Part shown: positions 8,826 through 18,028 of the stretch, in pieces
How positions within the stretch are numbered: the first letter of the stretch is position 1
Layout of the letters: every line of letters begins with the position of its first letter
NCBI RefSeq assembly: GCF_002933395.1
Contig: NZ_PKFN01000013.1
Location: 1 to 64,000, forward strand
Length of the DNA: 64,000 nt
Source: Yoonia maritima
GTDB taxonomy: Bacteria; Pseudomonadota; Alphaproteobacteria; Rhodobacterales; Rhodobacteraceae
Direction: 5' to 3'
The notes under the pieces: generated by a model
The model's input: only the letters and a program-made list of their open reading frames with translations
Database searches by the model: none
What the model was told of the DNA's origin: nothing
Program-made: the position numbers and the translations under genes

Positions 8826-9679
8826 TGCGCATGCACATGAAAGCGGCGGCACTGGCCGCATTTACGGCTGTTGTACCTAGCTTCGTACAAGCCGAAGAAA
8901 CCCAAGGCATCGTGTCCATTGGCGGTTCGATTACCGAAATCATTTATGCGCTTGGTAAGGGCGACCAACTGATCGCGCGCGATACAACGTCCAGCTTCCC
9001 AGCGGAGGCGAATGATCTGCCTGACGTTGGTTACATGCGCGCGCTATCCCCCGAAGGCGTTCTTTCGGTGTCGCCCGGGCTCATCGTGTCTGAAGACGGC
9101 GCGGGACCGCCGGAAACAATAGACGTGCTAAAAGCCGCGGACATTCCGCTTGTTATGATCACCGACGAATTTTCGCGTGCGGGGATCGTCACCAAGATCC
9201 GTGCAGTGGGTGAAGCTGTCGGCGCAACGAACGAGGCCGAAGCGCTTGCTGTGGATGTCGATGCGCAACTGCAATCTGCTGAAGAAACGGCAACGGCCCG
9301 TGCCGGCGACACCCCCAAACGCGTCTTGTTCATCCTAAGCACTCAAGGCGGCCGCATTATGGCATCAGGTCGGAACACAGCAGCGGACAGCATTATTTCA
9401 ATGGCCGGTGCCGTAAATGCCATCACTGAATTCGAAGGGTACAAGCAACTCAGCGACGAAGCCATCAGCGTTGCCGCACCCGATGTCATCTTGATGATGG
9501 ACCGTGGCGGCGATCACGGTGCGGACAATTCTGAACTGCTATCGATGCCTGCCATTGTCACGACGCCAGCCGCTGAAACTGAGTCTGTTGTGCGCATGAA
9601 TGGCCTTTATATGATTGGCTTTGGTCCTCGTACGGCCGACGCTATTCTTGAGCTAAGCGCCGCTCTTTACGGAGAGTAA
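8825..9679 (+). CDS. hmuT: Periplasmic heme-binding protein HmuT
   Basis: The 284-residue class III substrate-binding protein starts at 8825 (MRMHMKAAALAAF); an upstream in-frame start would lie inside hmuS. A Sec signal ends near VQAEE. Two lobes follow, joined by a long helix. The first carries IVSIGGSITEIIYALG and the second carries GGRIMASGRNTAADSIISMAG, both characteristic of heme/siderophore binding proteins of the HmuT/BtuF group. It delivers heme to HmuU/HmuV. It is followed two bases later by hmuU. Confidence 0.93.
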   Translation: MRMHMKAAALAAFTAVVPSFVQAEETQGIVSIGGSITEIIYALGKGDQLIARDTTSSFPAEANDLPDVGYMRALSPEGVLSVSPGLIVSEDGAGPPETIDVLKAADIPLVMITDEFSRAGIVTKIRAVGEAVGATNEAEALAVDVDAQLQSAEETATARAGDTPKRVLFILSTQGGRIMASGRNTAADSIISMAGAVNAITEFEGYKQLSDEAISVAAPDVILMMDRGGDHGADNSELLSMPAIVTTPAAETESVVRMNGLYMIGFGPRTADAILELSAALYGE

Positions 9680-9681
9680 CG

Positions 9682-10755
9682 ATGACTGTCGCTGACAATC
9701 TAACCATCCCCATTCAACGCGAGGATCGGCGGGTAAAGGCCCGTCGTGCGCATATTTGGCTCGCTGCTTTGTTGGCCGTTACGGCAATTCTTAGCCTCGC
9801 GACAGGCCCAACGGGTACTTCGCTTTGGGGTGCGCTGGGCAAGCTAATCACTGGCGAAGAATTAACCACAATGGAGAGGGTTGTCCTATGGGATATTCGG
9901 CTTCCAAGGTTGATCCTTGGTATGGTTATCGGCGCGTCTCTGGCGGTGTCCGGGGCTGTGATGCAGGGCTTGTTCCGTAACCCGTTGGCTGACCCAGGTC
10001 TTGTCGGAGTAGGAGCAGGCGCGGGGCTTGGCGCGATTGTTGCGATTGTTCTTGGTGCGTTGCTGCCGATTTGGCTACGCGATATAGTTGGCAACTACCT
10101 CGTGTCATTCTCGGCCTTCTTTGGGGGGTGGCTATCTACAATTATCTTGTACCGCGTATCGACGCGACGCGGGCAAACGTCGGTGGCAACGATGCTGCTG
10201 GCGGGGATCGCACTTGGTGCACTGGCAGGGGCGGTTTCTGGAATCTTGGTCTATATGGCCGATGATCAACAGCTACGTGACCTCACCTTTTGGGGCATGG
10301 GGTCGCTTGCTGGGGCAACCTGGGCCAAGGTTATCGTCGCCGCTCCACTGATTGGGATTGCTGTCGTCGCATCATTCTTTTTGGGGCAGGGGCTGAATGG
10401 GCTGGCCTTGGGCGAAGCCACGGCTGCCCACCTTGGTATCTCGGTTCAACGGTTGAAATCTGCGGCAATTATGATTGTCGCCGGCGCAACCGGCGCTGCG
10501 GTCGCTGTCTCTGGCGGGATCGGTTTTATCGGGATCGTCGTGCCGCATCTGCTGCGGTTGGCCACGGGGCCAGACCATGACACGCTTTTGCCAAATGCGG
10601 CATTGCTTGGCGCGACTTTATTATTGGGGGCAGACATCATCAGTCGCCTGATCATCGCCCCAGCCGAGCTACCTATTGGGATTGTCACTGCCGTGCTTGG
10701 GGCGCCCGTATTTTTGTGGATTCTCTTGCGGCGTCGTGGATTGGTGGAGTTCTGA
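9682..10755 (+). CDS. hmuU: Heme ABC transporter permease HmuU (FecCD family)
   Basis: The 357-residue FecCD-family permease has about ten membrane helices. Family landmarks are the RLPRLILGMVIGASLAVSGA segment with MQGLFRNPLADPGLVGVGAGA after it, and GGIGFIGIVVPHLLRL with GPDHDTLLP near the C-terminus. It forms the membrane channel of the heme importer as a homodimer with two HmuV subunits. It lies between hmuT and hmuV with gaps of two and three bases. Confidence 0.94.
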   Translation: MTVADNLTIPIQREDRRVKARRAHIWLAALLAVTAILSLATGPTGTSLWGALGKLITGEELTTMERVVLWDIRLPRLILGMVIGASLAVSGAVMQGLFRNPLADPGLVGVGAGAGLGAIVAIVLGALLPIWLRDIVGNYLVSFSAFFGGWLSTIILYRVSTRRGQTSVATMLLAGIALGALAGAVSGILVYMADDQQLRDLTFWGMGSLAGATWAKVIVAAPLIGIAVVASFFLGQGLNGLALGEATAAHLGISVQRLKSAAIMIVAGATGAAVAVSGGIGFIGIVVPHLLRLATGPDHDTLLPNAALLGATLLLGADIISRLIIAPAELPIGIVTAVLGAPVFLWILLRRRGLVEF

Positions 10756-10758
10756 TCA

Positions 10759-11547
10759 ATGATTGAAGCGACAAACATCAAAGTCAAAATCGGCAAAGCC
10801 GCAATCCTAGATGGCGTCAATTTTACCGCAGAGCCGGGCAAAGTGACCGCAATCGTCGGACCAAACGGGTCAGGAAAAACGACCCTATTACGGGCGATTA
10901 CCGATGAAATCCCTTGGACTGGGCAGATATCAATCAACGGCAAGTCAATTGGTGATTATAAGGCTTGGGAACTGGCCGCGGTGCGCGGCGTGCTTCCACA
11001 AGCAGCAACTCTGGCTTTCCCATTCACTGTGATCGAAGTCGTCCGGATGGGGCTGACTTCTGGCGTGCATGGCAACAAAGATGGGCTTGCATCGCAAGCA
11101 TTGGCGCGCGTTGGCCTATCCGGTTACGAAGACAGGTTTTTCCAAGAATTATCGGGCGGGGAACAGCAACGCGCGCATCTTGCACGGGTCTTGTGCCAAG
11201 TCTGGGAGCCGGTATTGGACCGCCAACCCCGCTGGCTGCTGTTGGACGAACCGGTTGCAAGCCTTGATATCGGGCACCAGCTGTTGATCATGCGGTGTTT
11301 ACAGGATTATGCCAGACGCGGTGGGGGTGTGATCGCTGTCATGCACGACCTAAACCTGACCGCCATGGTCGCGGATGCCGTCACAATCGTGGCGCGTGGA
11401 CGGGTTGTCGCCCAAGGCGGTGTACAAGATGTGCTTAACGATCAATCGTTATCATCAGCGTATGATTGCACATTACGGACAAATACGCCTCCTATATCAG
11501 ATATGCGATATGTCTTGCCCCAAGCCGCAGAGACTGCGGGCTCATAG
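10759..11547 (+). CDS. hmuV: Heme ABC transporter ATPase HmuV
   Basis: This is a 262-residue ATP-binding subunit. The Walker A motif GPNGSGKT is at residues 34-41, the Q-loop region is around VLPQAATLAFPF, the signature is LSGGEQQRAHLARVL, and the Walker B is WLLLDEPVASLD with the switch His in VMHDLNL. The insertion between signature and Walker B (CQVWEPVLDRQPRW) is typical of HmuV. It ends the hmuSTUV arm and runs towards the convergent RTX gene with an 18-bp gap, in which no terminator hairpin is evident. Confidence 0.95.
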   Translation: MIEATNIKVKIGKAAILDGVNFTAEPGKVTAIVGPNGSGKTTLLRAITDEIPWTGQISINGKSIGDYKAWELAAVRGVLPQAATLAFPFTVIEVVRMGLTSGVHGNKDGLASQALARVGLSGYEDRFFQELSGGEQQRAHLARVLCQVWEPVLDRQPRWLLLDEPVASLDIGHQLLIMRCLQDYARRGGGVIAVMHDLNLTAMVADAVTIVARGRVVAQGGVQDVLNDQSLSSAYDCTLRTNTPPISDMRYVLPQAAETAGS

Positions 11548-11565
11548 GACAAAACCGAGCGACGA

Positions 11566-13899
11566 CTAAAAGTAAAGGTCCGCGAATGTTGTGTCCAACA
11601 ACACAAGCGACCCTTCGTCGCCATAAGTAACAGTTAGGTCTCCGTTTGACGATGCGAACGAGATTGGACCATTAACCTGAATGCTATCGCCTTCGGCTGA
11701 ATCAAAGTCGATGACAGTGCTTATACCAGACGAACCAACAAAGATATCGGCACCGGATCCACCCACCAACGTGTTTGCTCCGGCACCACCATCAATGATG
11801 TCGTCGCCTGACTGGCCGTGTAAAAAGTCATCTCCATCACCGCCGCTGATGACATCATCGCCTGCACGTCCGAATATGCGATCTTCGCCGTCCTCACCCG
11901 ATATCGTATTGCTAGCAATGTTGCCTAAGATGCTGTTGTCCCAAATATTGCCAACAATTTCGGCGTCTTCTTCACCTGTGACAAGAACGCCATCTAGGAT
12001 TTCGCCCATAACAGAAGAGGCGGTAACCGTTGCACGCTCCCACCCGTCGCCACCTTCTATGACGTCATAGGGGCTTTCGTCGTCGGCATCATCGGTGTCA
12101 GCTTCGTCTACCTCGGTGTCCGTTTCTTCAACGATTTCCTCAGTGACGGGTTCGGCGATTTCTTCGGTCTCTTCGACCTCTGGCTCGGCTTCTTCTGTGA
12201 CGTCATCAGTATCAGTGTCATCAACGCCAGTGTCGACGTCGTCTGTCGCGGGTTCAGGTGCGTCTTCTACTTCTTCCTCTTCGGGTTCAGCTTCTTCGAC
12301 CTCTGTTTCCTCATCTTCAACGACTTCATCGATGACTGGCTCTGGCTCTTCTTGTGTTTCTTCGAGCTCAGGTTCAGGTGCGGCGACTTCTTCCTCTTCG
12401 ATTTCTGGCTCGTCTTCCTCTGTGGGCTCTTCTACTTCGCTACTGTTTGCGGGAACTGCGACATGTGGTTGAATAGACGCGAATTCTCTTTCTAAGTTGC
12501 CAAAGATGACTGTTTCGAACCTTGAAAGACGTGTCACGTTATCGCCGTTCGATACGACCAAAGTGTCGCCATCCCAAGCAGTGCTATAGCTGTCTTCGGA
12601 TAGCTCAAACACAACGGTGTCGCGGCCTGACCCGCCAGTAAGAGTATCTTGACCGCCAGATGCATAGACAATATCTGCGCCTGTCCCCAAATCCACGACA
12701 TCGTTACCTGCGCCGGTATGGACGATATCTGCACCCGCATTCATCGACATAGTTGATCCGGTGTCTGCGGCGGTGACTTCTTCAGCTCGGACGGTGCCGA
12801 CCACTGTTGAGAAGGTTACATCGTTTGCGCTGCGATCTGTCGGCGCGCCGTAATGTGTACCATCGTTAAAGAACACTGTGGGCGACATGTATTCTGTTTC
12901 GTCGCCTATGCGTGTCGAACTTTCAACGGTAACGGTATTGTTTTGATCAAGTCCGCCATGAAAGTTGATATCACGGTTGGTATTGACGACTTCAATCGTG
13001 TTGCCAGACGCAGATGTATAGCTAGCAAAGACCACTGCATGCCGCGTGTCTGTGATCGATAGATCAGTGAACGAACTATCGTATACGTCGCGAATCCAGA
13101 TACCGTAGCCGTTGCCACCATCACCTTTGTCATGTGCGCCGTCGATAATAACGTCGCTCATATCCAAATTAGTAGAATTCCCGACGGTAATGCCGTGCGA
13201 AGAAGAGTCTAACGCAGCGATATCTGTCAAAACTGCATTGCTCGTGCCTGCAACCGATATCAAAGTTGCCCCAATGTCGGTTTTCATCACATTTGAAAAC
13301 TTGCTTGGGTCAGCTTCGCCCCATGATCCAACGATCGTAAAGCCCGACAGCGTATTATCTTCGATGATATTGCGTTCTTCGACGGTTGTAATGTCTGGGT
13401 CAAAATCAAACGGAAGTTCCGTATCGAACGCGACCGTATTTCCGCTCACCTCTGTAATCTCGACCAGTACGGTCCTAAGCGACGAATCCCTTTGCCAATC
13501 TTCATCACCGATTTCTTCGAAGAATTCGTCAGTGTTTTCTTGGGTGATGTAAATGAAGTCACCAACGCTTAGGCCATGCCCAGATTCCAACGTTATTTCG
13601 GTTTCGCCAGCGGATGCAGATTGCGCCAGATCATGTGTGTCGATGATGTCGGGTTCGAATGTATCGTGACCAAGCTGAATGGCGGCGTCATCGGCCAGCC
13701 CTTCTGCGGCAACAATGATTGTTTCTTCGCTACCTGCACCCACAAGCGATATGTCACTTCGGTCAATGACAAGCGTTTGGGTTAACGTATACGTCCCCGC
13801 CTCCAGATGAATTGTGGTGCCAGATTCAGCTGAATCGATCAACGACTGTAGCTCAGCTGTTGAAATATCGGCGGTTGTGTAAACGTTCGATGATGGCAT
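11566..13899 (-). CDS. Secreted beta-helix protein with two RTX blocks and an acidic linker
   Basis: The preferred start is the ATG at 13899 (MPSSNVYTTADIS), with a GAGGAA site six bases upstream; an ATG at 13950 is possible. The 777-residue protein has no Sec signal. Domains in order are a right-handed parallel beta-helix of the pectate-lyase type (about residues 10-365, beginning with the LQSLIDSAESGTTIHLEAGTY capping motif), a first glycine-rich RTX block (about 385-433), a very acidic Glu/Asp/Pro/Thr/Val linker (about 486-611), a second RTX block (about 663-713; GGDGDDFLHG type nonapeptides), and a C-terminus ending LLDTTFADLYF that resembles a type I secretion signal. The layout recalls secreted alginate epimerases and lyases, but the YGFDPH epimerase motif is absent. 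Its position beside an alginate-type cluster suggests action on that polymer (inference). Confidence 0.85.
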   Translation of the reverse strand: MPSSNVYTTADISTAELQSLIDSAESGTTIHLEAGTYTLTQTLVIDRSDISLVGAGSEETIIVAAEGLADDAAIQLGHDTFEPDIIDTHDLAQSASAGETEITLESGHGLSVGDFIYITQENTDEFFEEIGDEDWQRDSSLRTVLVEITEVSGNTVAFDTELPFDFDPDITTVEERNIIEDNTLSGFTIVGSWGEADPSKFSNVMKTDIGATLISVAGTSNAVLTDIAALDSSSHGITVGNSTNLDMSDVIIDGAHDKGDGGNGYGIWIRDVYDSSFTDLSITDTRHAVVFASYTSASGNTIEVVNTNRDINFHGGLDQNNTVTVESSTRIGDETEYMSPTVFFNDGTHYGAPTDRSANDVTFSTVVGTVRAEEVTAADTGSTMSMNAGADIVHTGAGNDVVDLGTGADIVYASGGQDTLTGGSGRDTVVFELSEDSYSTAWDGDTLVVSNGDNVTRLSRFETVIFGNLEREFASIQPHVAVPANSSEVEEPTEEDEPEIEEEEVAAPEPELEETQEEPEPVIDEVVEDEETEVEEAEPEEEEVEDAPEPATDDVDTGVDDTDTDDVTEEAEPEVEETEEIAEPVTEEIVEETDTEVDEADTDDADDESPYDVIEGGDGWERATVTASSVMGEILDGVLVTGEEDAEIVGNIWDNSILGNIASNTISGEDGEDRIFGRAGDDVISGGDGDDFLHGQSGDDIIDGGAGANTLVGGSGADIFVGSSGISTVIDFDSAEGDSIQVNGPISFASSNGDLTVTYGDEGSLVLLDTTFADLYF

Positions 13900-14286
13900 C
13901 ACCAATTCCTCTATCTCTGAAGAAAACAAGTCAGAATCAGTAACACGCATGACTCGGTTCAATTAATTTCACTGTACGACTTAGTGGAAAAATCTAAAGC
14001 GTGTCCGTTGATGGGGGGGCTTAAACCCACGTAATCGGTGGAAATCCGCCACATTGTCCACGGTTTGCAGAAAGAACTAGCGCTGTCTCGGCCTTAAGGA
14101 TCATAACTTGCACAATGCATTTAGCGGTTCACCTTTCGTGGGGGGAGGTCCGGACCAGCGGTCGAAAATTTAAATGGTGAGTCCACAAGTCGAAAGTTTC
14201 GGCAATTTTTTGTGTGGCATCGCGTGTGCTCTCGTAGGTTAAAACTCTGGGAGGAGGGTGCGCGGAAGGTTATAAGGAACGTAGTT
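13900..14286. promoter_or_regulatory. Divergent promoter region between RTX gene and LuxR regulator
   Basis: This roughly 390-bp gap carries no gene-like frame. It must contain the promoters of both divergent genes. A small GG-rich/CC-rich hairpin-prone patch lies at about 14005-14055, and AT-rich DNA at 14165-14180 could serve the LuxR gene. I could not assign specific boxes. Confidence 0.4.
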
Positions 14287-14973
14287 GTGAACAAATTCGA
14301 CAACCATAGTATCTCGACGCTTGTGAGCGACGAGAAGGCCAAACGGCGTGTACTTATTACCGATAGAAATCCCGTTCTAGCAGAAGTTCTAGCAAACGAG
14401 CTGAATCTGACAGGTGTTCTTGACTGTACCTTTGTGCCTCACGGGGTTCAAATTATTGATGAGATTACGGCGTGTCGTCCTGATGCCTTAATATTTGATC
14501 CTGCCGATATGGAGCTATCAAAGCAAAGCGACATTCTCGAGCTGGGTCGCAATATTCGCCGTGCCAATCCGACAACGCGGGTTTTGGGTTATAGTTTCAA
14601 AACGACCAACAGTATGGTTCGTGGCATGCTGGATGCGGGTTTTTGCGGCTGCATCTCAAAGAATGCAAATTTGCGGCAGTTGGCGATCGCATTGGCGGTG
14701 ATTCTTGATGGCGGCATCTACTTTGATGATGCTTTCGGCGCACATCTGCGCCCGATGCTGGCCGAAACAACTGACGATGACGGGCTGAGCGAACGTGAGA
14801 AAGAAGTACTTGTCGGGTTTGCCCGTGGATTGAGCGCAAAGCAAATCGCACATGACCTGAAAATCAGCAACAAAACGGTTGATACCTACAAGGCACGCGC
14901 AAGCCAAAAGTTGGACCTGAACGATCGGGCCCAACTCGTCGGATACGTGCTTGAACAAGGCTGGATGACCTAG
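14287..14973 (+). CDS. LuxR/NarL-family response-regulator-like transcription factor
   Basis: The preferred start is the GTG at 14287, with AAGGAA upstream; a GTG at 14212 would add 25 residues. The 228-residue protein has an N-terminal receiver-like domain (about 18-135) and a C-terminal LuxR helix-turn-helix (LSEREKEVLVGFARGLSAKQI, then NKTVDTYKARASQKL). In the receiver the phospho-acceptor-like Asp (LIFDPAD) and the Lys (SKNA) are present, but the usual N-terminal acidic pair reads DR instead of DD, so phosphorylation is uncertain. No histidine kinase is adjacent. Its place between the RTX gene and algD suggests it controls one or both. Confidence 0.85.
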   Translation: MNKFDNHSISTLVSDEKAKRRVLITDRNPVLAEVLANELNLTGVLDCTFVPHGVQIIDEITACRPDALIFDPADMELSKQSDILELGRNIRRANPTTRVLGYSFKTTNSMVRGMLDAGFCGCISKNANLRQLAIALAVILDGGIYFDDAFGAHLRPMLAETTDDDGLSEREKEVLVGFARGLSAKQIAHDLKISNKTVDTYKARASQKLDLNDRAQLVGYVLEQGWMT

Positions 14974-15008
14974 CCGCCTTCAAAACGCCACATTTTTAGA
15001 CGGTTTAC

Positions 15009-15040
15009 AATGCAGGTGCAGCATAGCTGCCACCTGCATT
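15009..15040 (+). terminator. Strong hairpin after the LuxR gene
   Basis: The arms 15009-15022 and 15026-15040 are complementary over 14 pairs with a single bulged base and a three-base loop, followed by TTGCAT. The stem core is TGCAGGTG/CACCTGCA. It lies 36 bases after the regulator stop and should separate the regulator transcript from the algD operon. The U-tract is short, so it may be a weak or factor-assisted terminator. Confidence 0.65.
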
Positions 15041-15115
15041 TTGCATATCTGGCATTCATTTTTATCCACAGTAAATCAGTGGTTTAGGCAAGGTTCCGCC
15101 AAAAGGTTAATGAAT

Positions 15116-15130
15116 CCTTACAGTGTAGGG
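15116..15130. promoter_or_regulatory. 15-bp palindrome upstream of algD
   Basis: CCTTACAGTGTAGGG is a near-perfect palindrome of two seven-base half-sites around a central G, the only mismatch being one symmetric pair. It lies about 70 bp upstream of the algD start in the only sizeable gap before the 16-kb cluster. It is a plausible binding site for the neighbouring LuxR-type regulator; no direct proof can be read from sequence. Confidence 0.45.
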
Positions 15131-15200
15131 ATTTTTCCTGACTGGTGAATCTTCTGCAATGCGGCAATTTCAAGGCGAAGCAAATTACTGCGAGGAAACA

Positions 15201-16520
15201 ATGGCACGTATTAGTATTTTTGGAATCGGCTATGTCGGTGTTGTCGCGGCTGGTTGTCTGGCTAAAGACGGCCACGACGTTATTGCAGTCGATGTCGATC
15301 CGGGCAAAATTAACGCGATTAATGCGGGTTTGTCCCCTATTGTGGAAAACGGTCTAGACGACCTTATTAAAGATGTTGTCGCCGCTGGCCGCCTAACCGC
15401 CACCGACGATGTGGAATATGCAGTTAACAACACTGATGCATCATTCGTATGTGTCGGCACCCCAAGCGCCCCTGACGGGTCAGTTGGTCTGACATACGTT
15501 GATGTGGTTTGTCAAAACATTGGTGAGGCGCTCGCGAAAAAGGATGCATTCCACTCGGTGATTATCCGGTCGACCATCGTTCCGGGCAGCTGTGAAAACA
15601 CATGCATCCCGACGCTCGAGGCGGCATCGGGTAAGAAAGCAGGCACTGGTTTCGGCGTTGGCTATTACCCTGAATTCCTGCGCGAAAGCACTGCGATCGA
15701 AGACTATTATGATCCGGGCCTGATCGTGTTCGGCGCGCTGGATGATGGCACACGTGCGATCCTGACCGAGCTAAACGAGAACCTGAACTGCAAAATCCAC
15801 ACCGTGGATCTGCGCACCGCAGAGATGGTGAAATACACATCTAACACATGGCGTGCGGTCAAAGTGACCTTTGCGAACGAAATCGGGAACATCGCCAAAT
15901 CATGCGGCCTTGATGGCCAAGACGTGATGGAAATTCTGTGCTCCGATCTTAAGGTAAATATGTCGCCCTACTTTATGCGGCCTGGTTTTGCCTTTGGTGG
16001 GTCTTGCCTGCCCAAAGATGTTCGCGCGCTGCGCCATCTGGCAGCCGAAAACAACACCCCTGCCCCGCTGTTGAATGCCGTCCTTGATGCGAACGAAGCG
16101 CAGATCGTCAAAGCGGAACAGATGGTCGCGTCTTCTAAGGCGTCAAAAGTAGGCTTTGTCGGGATCAGCTTTAAACCGGGTACAGACGACATGCGCGAAA
16201 GCCCGTTGGCTGAACTTGCGTCGCGTCTGATCAAGTCCGGCGTTGCTGTCGAAATCTATGACCCATTCGTGCACGAAGCCTATGCAAACGATAACTCGAC
16301 TGCGGGTCGCGGTAACGATGTTGTTCCTGATCTTAAGGAACGCCTGAATCCGAACCTGACGGCGATGATCGACGGATCAGACATGATCGTGGTTGGTAAT
16401 ATCTACAAAGATACGCTTTCTGAACTTGATGCGGCTATCAGCAACAAACCAATGGTTGACCTGACGCGCATCAGCCGTAACCGGGTGTCCGGTGGTGGCT
16501 ATGATGGGATTTGTTGGTAA
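15201..16520 (+). CDS. algD: GDP-mannose 6-dehydrogenase AlgD
   Basis: The start at 15201 (MARISIFGIGYVG) is supported by GAGGAA seven bases upstream; an in-frame start at 15159 is less likely. The 439-residue protein matches the family length. It has an N-terminal Rossmann NAD site (GIGYVGVVAAGCLA), a central dimerisation helix (ALRHLAAENN), the active-site segment FGGSCLPKDVRAL with catalytic Cys269, and a C-terminal UDP/GDP-binding half (VGISFKPGTDDMRESP). It oxidises GDP-mannose to GDP-mannuronate, the alginate precursor and usually the committed step. The neighbouring Alg8/Alg44/AlgA genes favour AlgD over UDP-glucose dehydrogenase. It is the first gene of the cluster, with alg8 seven bases downstream. 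Confidence 0.93.
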   Translation: MARISIFGIGYVGVVAAGCLAKDGHDVIAVDVDPGKINAINAGLSPIVENGLDDLIKDVVAAGRLTATDDVEYAVNNTDASFVCVGTPSAPDGSVGLTYVDVVCQNIGEALAKKDAFHSVIIRSTIVPGSCENTCIPTLEAASGKKAGTGFGVGYYPEFLRESTAIEDYYDPGLIVFGALDDGTRAILTELNENLNCKIHTVDLRTAEMVKYTSNTWRAVKVTFANEIGNIAKSCGLDGQDVMEILCSDLKVNMSPYFMRPGFAFGGSCLPKDVRALRHLAAENNTPAPLLNAVLDANEAQIVKAEQMVASSKASKVGFVGISFKPGTDDMRESPLAELASRLIKSGVAVEIYDPFVHEAYANDNSTAGRGNDVVPDLKERLNPNLTAMIDGSDMIVVGNIYKDTLSELDAAISNKPMVDLTRISRNRVSGGGYDGICW

Positions 16521-16526
16521 TCCGTC

Positions 16527-18002
16527 ATGCTACAAGCCCTCAGCCACATCGCGTATCTTTCCGTCATTGTCATGCTAGCCGCGCTTGTCCCGGCAGGGCT
16601 GCTTGGCGACGTGAAAGAAGCCGTTGTTGTGCTGGGGGTTCTTGGCGCTTGGCGGTATACGTGGGCGTCTATTAACTTTACGCGGGCCGCCATCTTCCGG
16701 TGGTATAGTTATCCGCGCCGCAAGGCTCGCGCACATGCGCGCTATGCGGATCGTACGGTTCGTGCCCACGCATATTTCCTGACCACATCTTATATGATCG
16801 AAAGTAGCGTCACGATCCCGGTTTATCGCAGTATCTTTCTGGCTGCGTCAAAATCCGAAAATGGTGCAACCATCGTGTCATCTGTCGTCGATGGCGCTGA
16901 TGAGCGGTTGATCCAAGATATTTTTGCCACGATGCAGGTCGATATGTCTTCAGTAAAACTGATTATCGACCGCATTCCCGGGACTGGTAAGCGTGACGCT
17001 TTGGCCAAGGCGTTGAATATCATTGCGCGGGAATGCCCGACTGCAAACGATATCGTTCTTTTCGTCGATGGCGACAGCTGTGTTCCCGAAGATATTGTTG
17101 CGCAATCGGCACCAGTTTTCACGAACCCGAAAATTGGTGCGCTTACCACTGACGAAGAAGTCGAGATCCCGCAACCCGGTCTGTTCCGCGATTGGTTCGA
17201 ACTACGCTTTGACCAACGCCAAGTGATGATGTGTTCTATGGGTTTGGGTAACCGCGTACTGACCCTGACCGGCCGCATGTCCGTGTTCCGTGGTGATCTG
17301 GCGACTGACCCTGATTTCATCAATTCCGTCCAACACGACTTTATTGACCACTGGCGCTTGGGTCGGGTGAATTTCCTGACCGGTGATGACAAGTCAACGT
17401 GGTACTGGCTGATGAAGCACGGCTACCAAATGGCGTATCTACCTGATGTGGCCAGTTCTTCGATGGAAACACAGCCAAAGCCAACATTTGTCGGTAGCGC
17501 CACAGCTCTTATGGTGCGCTGGTTTGGCAATATGCTGCGCACCAATGGCCGCGCGCTGGAATTGTCCCCATCACAGATCGGTTATTTCACCTGGTGGTCT
17601 ATCCTTGATCAGCGCCTTTCCATGTGGACCACGCTCGCTGGCCCAATCTGCATGGTCGCTGCAGCAATCTTTTTCGACCCAATGGTGATCCCGATCTACA
17701 TCGCCTGGGTCATGTTGACCCGTTACGTGTTTTGTACAGCAATTTGTTTATTCCGTGGCCGTAGTTTTCCCATTGTTTACACGGGGTTACTGTATTTCGG
17801 CCAATTGTTTGGAGCGGCGGTCAAAAGCTATGTTTTGTTCCGGCTGGACCGCCAAAAATGGACACGTCAGGCAAGTGCCGGTTCGTCGGGCGTCCGCCGT
17901 CCTATTGGTGAACGCATCCGCGCTGCCAGCTCTGCTTACCTGCACGTCTTAACTCTTGGATGGCTCACGATCGCCGCCCTGTACCTGACCGGCGTCGTCT
18001 AA
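16527..18002 (+). CDS. alg8: Alginate-type polymerase, glycosyltransferase Alg8
   Basis: The 491-residue inner-membrane GT2-family enzyme has N-terminal helices (about residues 8-60) and a cytosolic catalytic domain with GTGKRDALAKAL, the Asp-containing VDGDSCVPEDIV, and the acceptor/processivity region HDFIDHWRLGRVNFLTGDD. Three to four C-terminal helices start near ILDQRLSMWTTLAGPI. Length and helix layout match Alg8, which polymerises GDP-mannuronate together with Alg44. It is followed 26 bases later by alg44. Confidence 0.93.
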   Translation: MLQALSHIAYLSVIVMLAALVPAGLLGDVKEAVVVLGVLGAWRYTWASINFTRAAIFRWYSYPRRKARAHARYADRTVRAHAYFLTTSYMIESSVTIPVYRSIFLAASKSENGATIVSSVVDGADERLIQDIFATMQVDMSSVKLIIDRIPGTGKRDALAKALNIIARECPTANDIVLFVDGDSCVPEDIVAQSAPVFTNPKIGALTTDEEVEIPQPGLFRDWFELRFDQRQVMMCSMGLGNRVLTLTGRMSVFRGDLATDPDFINSVQHDFIDHWRLGRVNFLTGDDKSTWYWLMKHGYQMAYLPDVASSSMETQPKPTFVGSATALMVRWFGNMLRTNGRALELSPSQIGYFTWWSILDQRLSMWTTLAGPICMVAAAIFFDPMVIPIYIAWVMLTRYVFCTAICLFRGRSFPIVYTGLLYFGQLFGAAVKSYVLFRLDRQKWTRQASAGSSGVRRPIGERIRAASSAYLHVLTLGWLTIAALYLTGVV

Positions 18003-18028
18003 ATCATATCGAAGTATTGGAAATCACG

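Noticed and set aside
12095..12472. Long serine-rich open frame on the plus strand
   Set aside because: It is the antisense of the Glu/Asp-rich linker of the RTX protein; the Ser runs are the mirror of GAA/GAG codons and there is no ribosome site.
15201..16520. UDP-glucose 6-dehydrogenase as the identity of the first cluster gene
   Set aside because: Motifs are shared with AlgD, but the immediate alg8, alg44, algA, algI, algJ, algX and algF neighbours make GDP-mannose dehydrogenase far more likely.
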